A stretch of DNA of 64,000 nt from Ophioderma brevispina (taxonomy: Eukaryota; Echinodermata; Ophiuroidea; Amphilepidida; Ophiodermatidae), in NCBI GenBank assembly GCA_023653785.1, contig JAMKCH010002939.1, positions 1 to 64,000 of the forward strand, given 5' to 3'. The position numbers and the translations under genes are program-made. Positions 60,487-64,000 of this stretch are shown here, piece by piece (the stretch's first letter is position 1; each line of letters begins with the position of its first letter). The notes beneath the pieces were generated by a model. That model did no database searches, had not been told where the DNA came from, and saw only the letters and a list, made by a program, of their open reading frames with translations.

Positions 60487-60783
60487 TTAAGGCAAACGAG
60501 AGATTTGAGGCACCCGAATATTTGTCATCATAGTAATTTCATATAGATTAGACACCAATAGTTTCTTTGCCTTGTTAATTTCGCGCAGAAATGGTCTTAA
60601 AAGAGAAAAAAGGCGTTTTGATTTCTATTTTCAATGTAAAAACATAGGATGAATTATCCGTATCTGCTCCTATACGAAATTAGAAATTTCACAATTTTTG
60701 ATGGAAAGCTTTACATCAGGCTTTAAATCAGTAATTTCGTTTTTAGGACCCCTGATATATGAAATCTCTCGTTGCACCTTTAC
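60487..60783. mobile_element. TTAA MITE, family 3, copy b
   Basis: TTAAGGCAAACGAGAGATTT on the left and AATCTCTCGTTGCACCTTTA on the right; the right TTAA has mutated to TTAC. The interior aligns with 39213-39562 (GAGGCACCCGAATATT, GCTCCTATACGAAATTAG) with an internal deletion. Confidence 0.88.
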
Positions 60784-61531
60784 AGTCTGACTCAGAATTT
60801 CGAAATCTTATTTTTTTGTGTATTAATGAAAAATGTCAACTATAAAACAGATCGAACCTAAATGCACAATTCCGACATTTGAGATGACTCGGATTTTCTT
60901 TTGATGCAGTACACATTTATGTGTAGTCTTACGTCCCATAGAATACTGTGGTATAACAACAAATTCCGGATCCGGATTTTATAAACACAGTTGTGATTTT
61001 CTATAGGAAGGAATGCGATTTAGCTTGCAATTTCACCCAGTGGATTAGTAATGGACAACAATTGTGTACAGGCAAAAACAACGATTTTTGGAATTGAGGG
61101 CGCCCTCCCTCAGACTCGCTGCGTCCGGGCTTTAAACAAATGCCTAGTCTCTTTAGCAACGCCTGAGGGGTTGGTCCTAATTATTAGTATCAATCTCGTT
61201 CCCTCATACCCGATTTGTGCGAATGTCTCACTTACTTTGAAGTCTGCTATAATTATTTTTAATGATTGCGTGTGAGTCGCACAGAGCCATTAGTCCTTAG
61301 GTTTGATTGAACTCACACTGGATATTGTGTACTTGGTTGGGCTCAAACTTTGTAGTTGTTTTTTGGGTTTGTTTATCCTTGTGTGTGCGTGTTTGTCTGT
61401 GTGTACATCTGTAGCAGTGTGTATGTTTTTTGTGGTGTGTGAGTTAAAATGGCGTTTTGTTCATGTACTTTAAATGTAGGCCTATAAAATAATAAATAAT
61501 AAAAAAAAAAATTGAGATTGCCGGTGTAGTA

Positions 61532-62060
61532 ATTTATAGTCCGCCGTACTCATATTCGGCTCTGTAACGGCAAGGAATATGGCCTCAATTCAGTTGACTC
61601 TTCACTCAAGATTAGTTTCACCTTTATTCCGTTATCGTCTACACTGTTAAAAAAGATTTCCGTCATTAAATTTACGGAACTTTCTGGCAGCGTATTTCCA
61701 GTCTTTTAGGGAAATTTACAGAACTTTCTGTCAATTAACGGAACTTTTGACAGTAATTTTACAGAAATTTGTCCTCCTATTTATGGAAAAAAGGTGTAGT
61801 TTAACAGACTTTTTCCGTAATTTGAAATTACGGAACCAAAAAAAAATTCCGGAATATTGCTGCTGCCAGAAATTTTTGAAATGATTTCCCGTAAATTAAC
61901 ATTTTTTTGTTTTTTGTTTTTTTATTTTTCTTGTTTTTGTACAAAACAGATTTCGTACATTTCCGGAAAATCTGTTTTCTTAATTTATTGGAAATTTTTA
62001 ACAGTGTTGGAGCCTGGTATGTGCTCCCGGTGACATATCTTTTGCTTTCCCACGGTCAGT
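61532..62060. mobile_element. MITE family E, copy 3, split by another element
   Basis: TTATAGTCCGCCGTACTCAT at 61534 and TTCAGTTGACTCTTCACTCA at 61580, then ATCGTCTA. The sequence resumes after the insert as TGGAGCCTGGTATGTGCTCC. Its right terminus is degraded. Confidence 0.72.
61642..62006. mobile_element. Nested MITE (CACTGTTAAAAA ends)
   Basis: CACTGTTAAAAAAGATTTCC on the left and GGAAATTTTTAACAGTG on the right are inverted. The interior repeats TTACGGAACTTTCTG and TTTACAGAA words. The interrupted host, family E, shows the insertion point. Target duplication is short and unclear. Confidence 0.82.
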
Positions 62061-62769
62061 CCGGGCAATCGCCGGTTTTTCCCCAACACTTCTCTGCGCT
62101 GGCCAGTTCCAGGAAGACTTAAAACCTATTTATGTCATACTGTTTATTACTATGATTATTAGTTTCCCTGATCTCATTTGGGTTGTGTCCATTAGGTATA
62201 AGGATTTTGAGTTGGGCTTTCCCTCCGGTTTAAGATTACATACAAGCGATACAATTACTGTCTACTTATGAGTCAAACATTTACGCCTTTTGGTATCAAA
62301 ATGTATTACTATACTGTAGAAGAAAGTCCAAGTCCATTGCTAATACGTATCTTAATACTTTTACACATATGAACTGTATTGAACTTCCGATTTGTTATAT
62401 TTTTCAAATTGTTGTCAATTTACAATTTTGTCGATTTTTTAAGACCTGTAAATTCAACCTAGACAAACGTACAAATACAACGGGTTTTATTCTTATTTTG
62501 TATAATTTTGACTGCTTAGTATATAAACAGATCCAATGTAAAATATGGTAATTTACTGGCAGTTCAAGCATGCGGTCCAACTATCAGTAGGACCGGAAAT
62601 TTGGTAAACAGTGTAAACTCATATTTGATTATTTTCCTGTTTTCTTCTTACCGTTTCCTGCAACTATCCACTGAAAATATAAACTAGTCAAGCGCAGCTT
62701 AACCTGGACAAACCTAAAACTGGTCAAGCTGATAGTCTAGCACGCCTGGACGGTTAAAGACCAAGACTT

Positions 62770-62875
62770 GACCATTTTATCTAGTCTCAAATATTTAAAA
62801 TCTAACTGACCGTTATTGGAAGTTATACGATTTTGCAGACTAACCCCGACAATTTTGAAGCCAATTATTTTATGT
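62770..62875 (+). repeat. Dispersed repeat B, partial copy 3
   Basis: CTAACTGACCGTTATTGGAA and ACGATTTTGCAGACTAACCC align with the middle of copy 1. It ends at TATGTTAAAGCCACTATCAG, which resembles a family 1 TTAA MITE left end with no matching right end. Confidence 0.65.
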
Positions 62876-62879
62876 TAAA

Positions 62880-64000
62880 GCCACTATCAGTCATTTTTTT
62901 TAAAATTCAAAATCCCCTTTTGTCTCTTAATTGCCTAGGTTAGGTCATATAAACACATTATAGTAGCGTTCTTTGTCAAAAAACAGAAAGACCATCGCCG
63001 GGTAAGGACAGAAGGAGGCCTCTATAATGATCATAGTTATATTTCACCATCAAGGTTGAGTTGGTGTTTTACAAAACGTTAAATGGTATGAAGTGTTTTT
63101 TATCCCCAAAATTACACTTGATCAAGAAATAATGAGAAAAGTCTGACAAACTTCAGGGGCATTGCTCTCTGGGAAAAAGCAAAGCTTAGAGTATTCAGCC
63201 ATTCCAATGACCAGTTATTACTTAAAAGAAGAAACAGGATAGTGGGAAATAGCTGCCCTTTGTTATGAAGCTTGTAAGTGGACGTCTAGACATGCTTTGT
63301 CCTTCCATAGCTGAGAGAGGCTTACACGAGGCAGCGCTTGAATTACAATACCCAAATACCTTAGCTTATAGCTACGGAGATTTGGATTACATAACAGTCT
63401 TGCACACCAAGCAGACTCTGGAATACAACACAATGGCCCACATAAAGCATGGCCCATGACGTCGCTATATGGATATTCATAGCAGCTAGCTAGCACTATG
63501 AGCTAATAAAATCACAATTATCATGGCACAGTTCAATAGCTTCATTCACCATTGTATTGAGTAAAACATCACTTGTATTTGGTATGATTTATGATACCAG
63601 GACCTGCATGGTCAGCTGTTGTAACATGTGCCCATTCACCCATCACAAAAAAAAGGGATAATGACTGAGCCCTTGATAGATTAGCAGCCTTACCGCATAG
63701 CGATGTGGTATGGTATCTATGTAATAGGTTGTTGTGGTTGTTTATGGCAATTCCATTTAGTGTTCAGGCCCCCAGAAAACAAAAATGCCAAAATGAGGCC
63801 TTCCCCCCAAGAAACCGGAATGCCACTCATATATATGTTGTTAAAATATAACGCACATCCTTGCAAAGCGGAGTTGTGTTCTGGGGGGGGAAAGGGGGGG
63901 AACGGGGTTCATATTTGGAAATTTCAATTACCCCTTGAAAGGCTGTATTATAATTTACATAAAAAACCGACTTTTAGGGAATGTGTGTAAAGTGAGATTT
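62880..64000. other. No gene seen
   Basis: Opposed short frames near 63263-63496 are shadows of each other and match nothing I know. A G-run cluster lies near 63880. Confidence 0.45.

Overview
The window looks like AT-rich, intergenic, transposon-dense DNA from a marine invertebrate, most likely a deuterostome. An echinoderm or hemichordate is my best guess. The support is a tRNA-derived SINE with an ATT tail, foldback elements, several TTAA-target miniature elements, jockey/CR1-like LINE fragments and intronless rhodopsin-class receptors. The taxonomic call is an inference. No operon-like packing, bacterial signals or rRNA were seen.

Only two convincing host genes are present. They are a pair of intronless class A GPCR genes on the minus strand, at 46108-47235 and 57274-58410, about 11 kb apart in the same orientation. 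They are clear paralogues, and homology continues roughly 0.85 kb upstream of both start codons, so the copies arose by DNA-level duplication. The first copy has every class A landmark, apart from HRY in place of DRY and no CWxP in TM6. The second carries a run of small compensating indels in TM6-TM7 that destroy the TM6 proline motif but leave the frame open to the same stop region.

Layout: 1-16.7 kb holds dispersed repeats, a 148-bp tandem array (4.49-5.19 kb), a degenerate tandem block (5.75-6.73 kb), a hAT-like MITE (12.4 kb) and a nested repeat (13.9-14.25 kb). At 16.7-18.0 kb is a TA-flanked TIR element with another element inside it. At 18.7-20.84 kb is a TTAA-flanked element with an internal duplication; one duplicate contains a second TTAA MITE and the other preserves the empty site. 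At 22.2-27.1 kb are three more element families, including a 2.44-kb hAT-type element with an exact 8-bp target duplication. At 30.3-33.6 kb a LINE RT fragment (minus) and a LINE endonuclease fragment (plus) flank a 1.4-kb foldback element made of AAACCTGGTTT palindromes. At 35.2-41.1 kb are a TIR element with tandem repeats, a TA-flanked composite carrying a SINE and a MITE, a LINE C-terminus and a large palindrome. The stretch 41-46 kb holds a tRNA-like sequence and hairpins. The rest, between and beyond the GPCRs, is further repeats.

Nothing here works as a gene pathway. The biology is a receptor duplication inside a dense mosaic of non-autonomous DNA transposons, many of which date one another by nesting. 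Most short ORFs look like chance ORFs or repeat translations. Annotation was by eye, so element ends outside clear TIR/TSD pairs are approximate.
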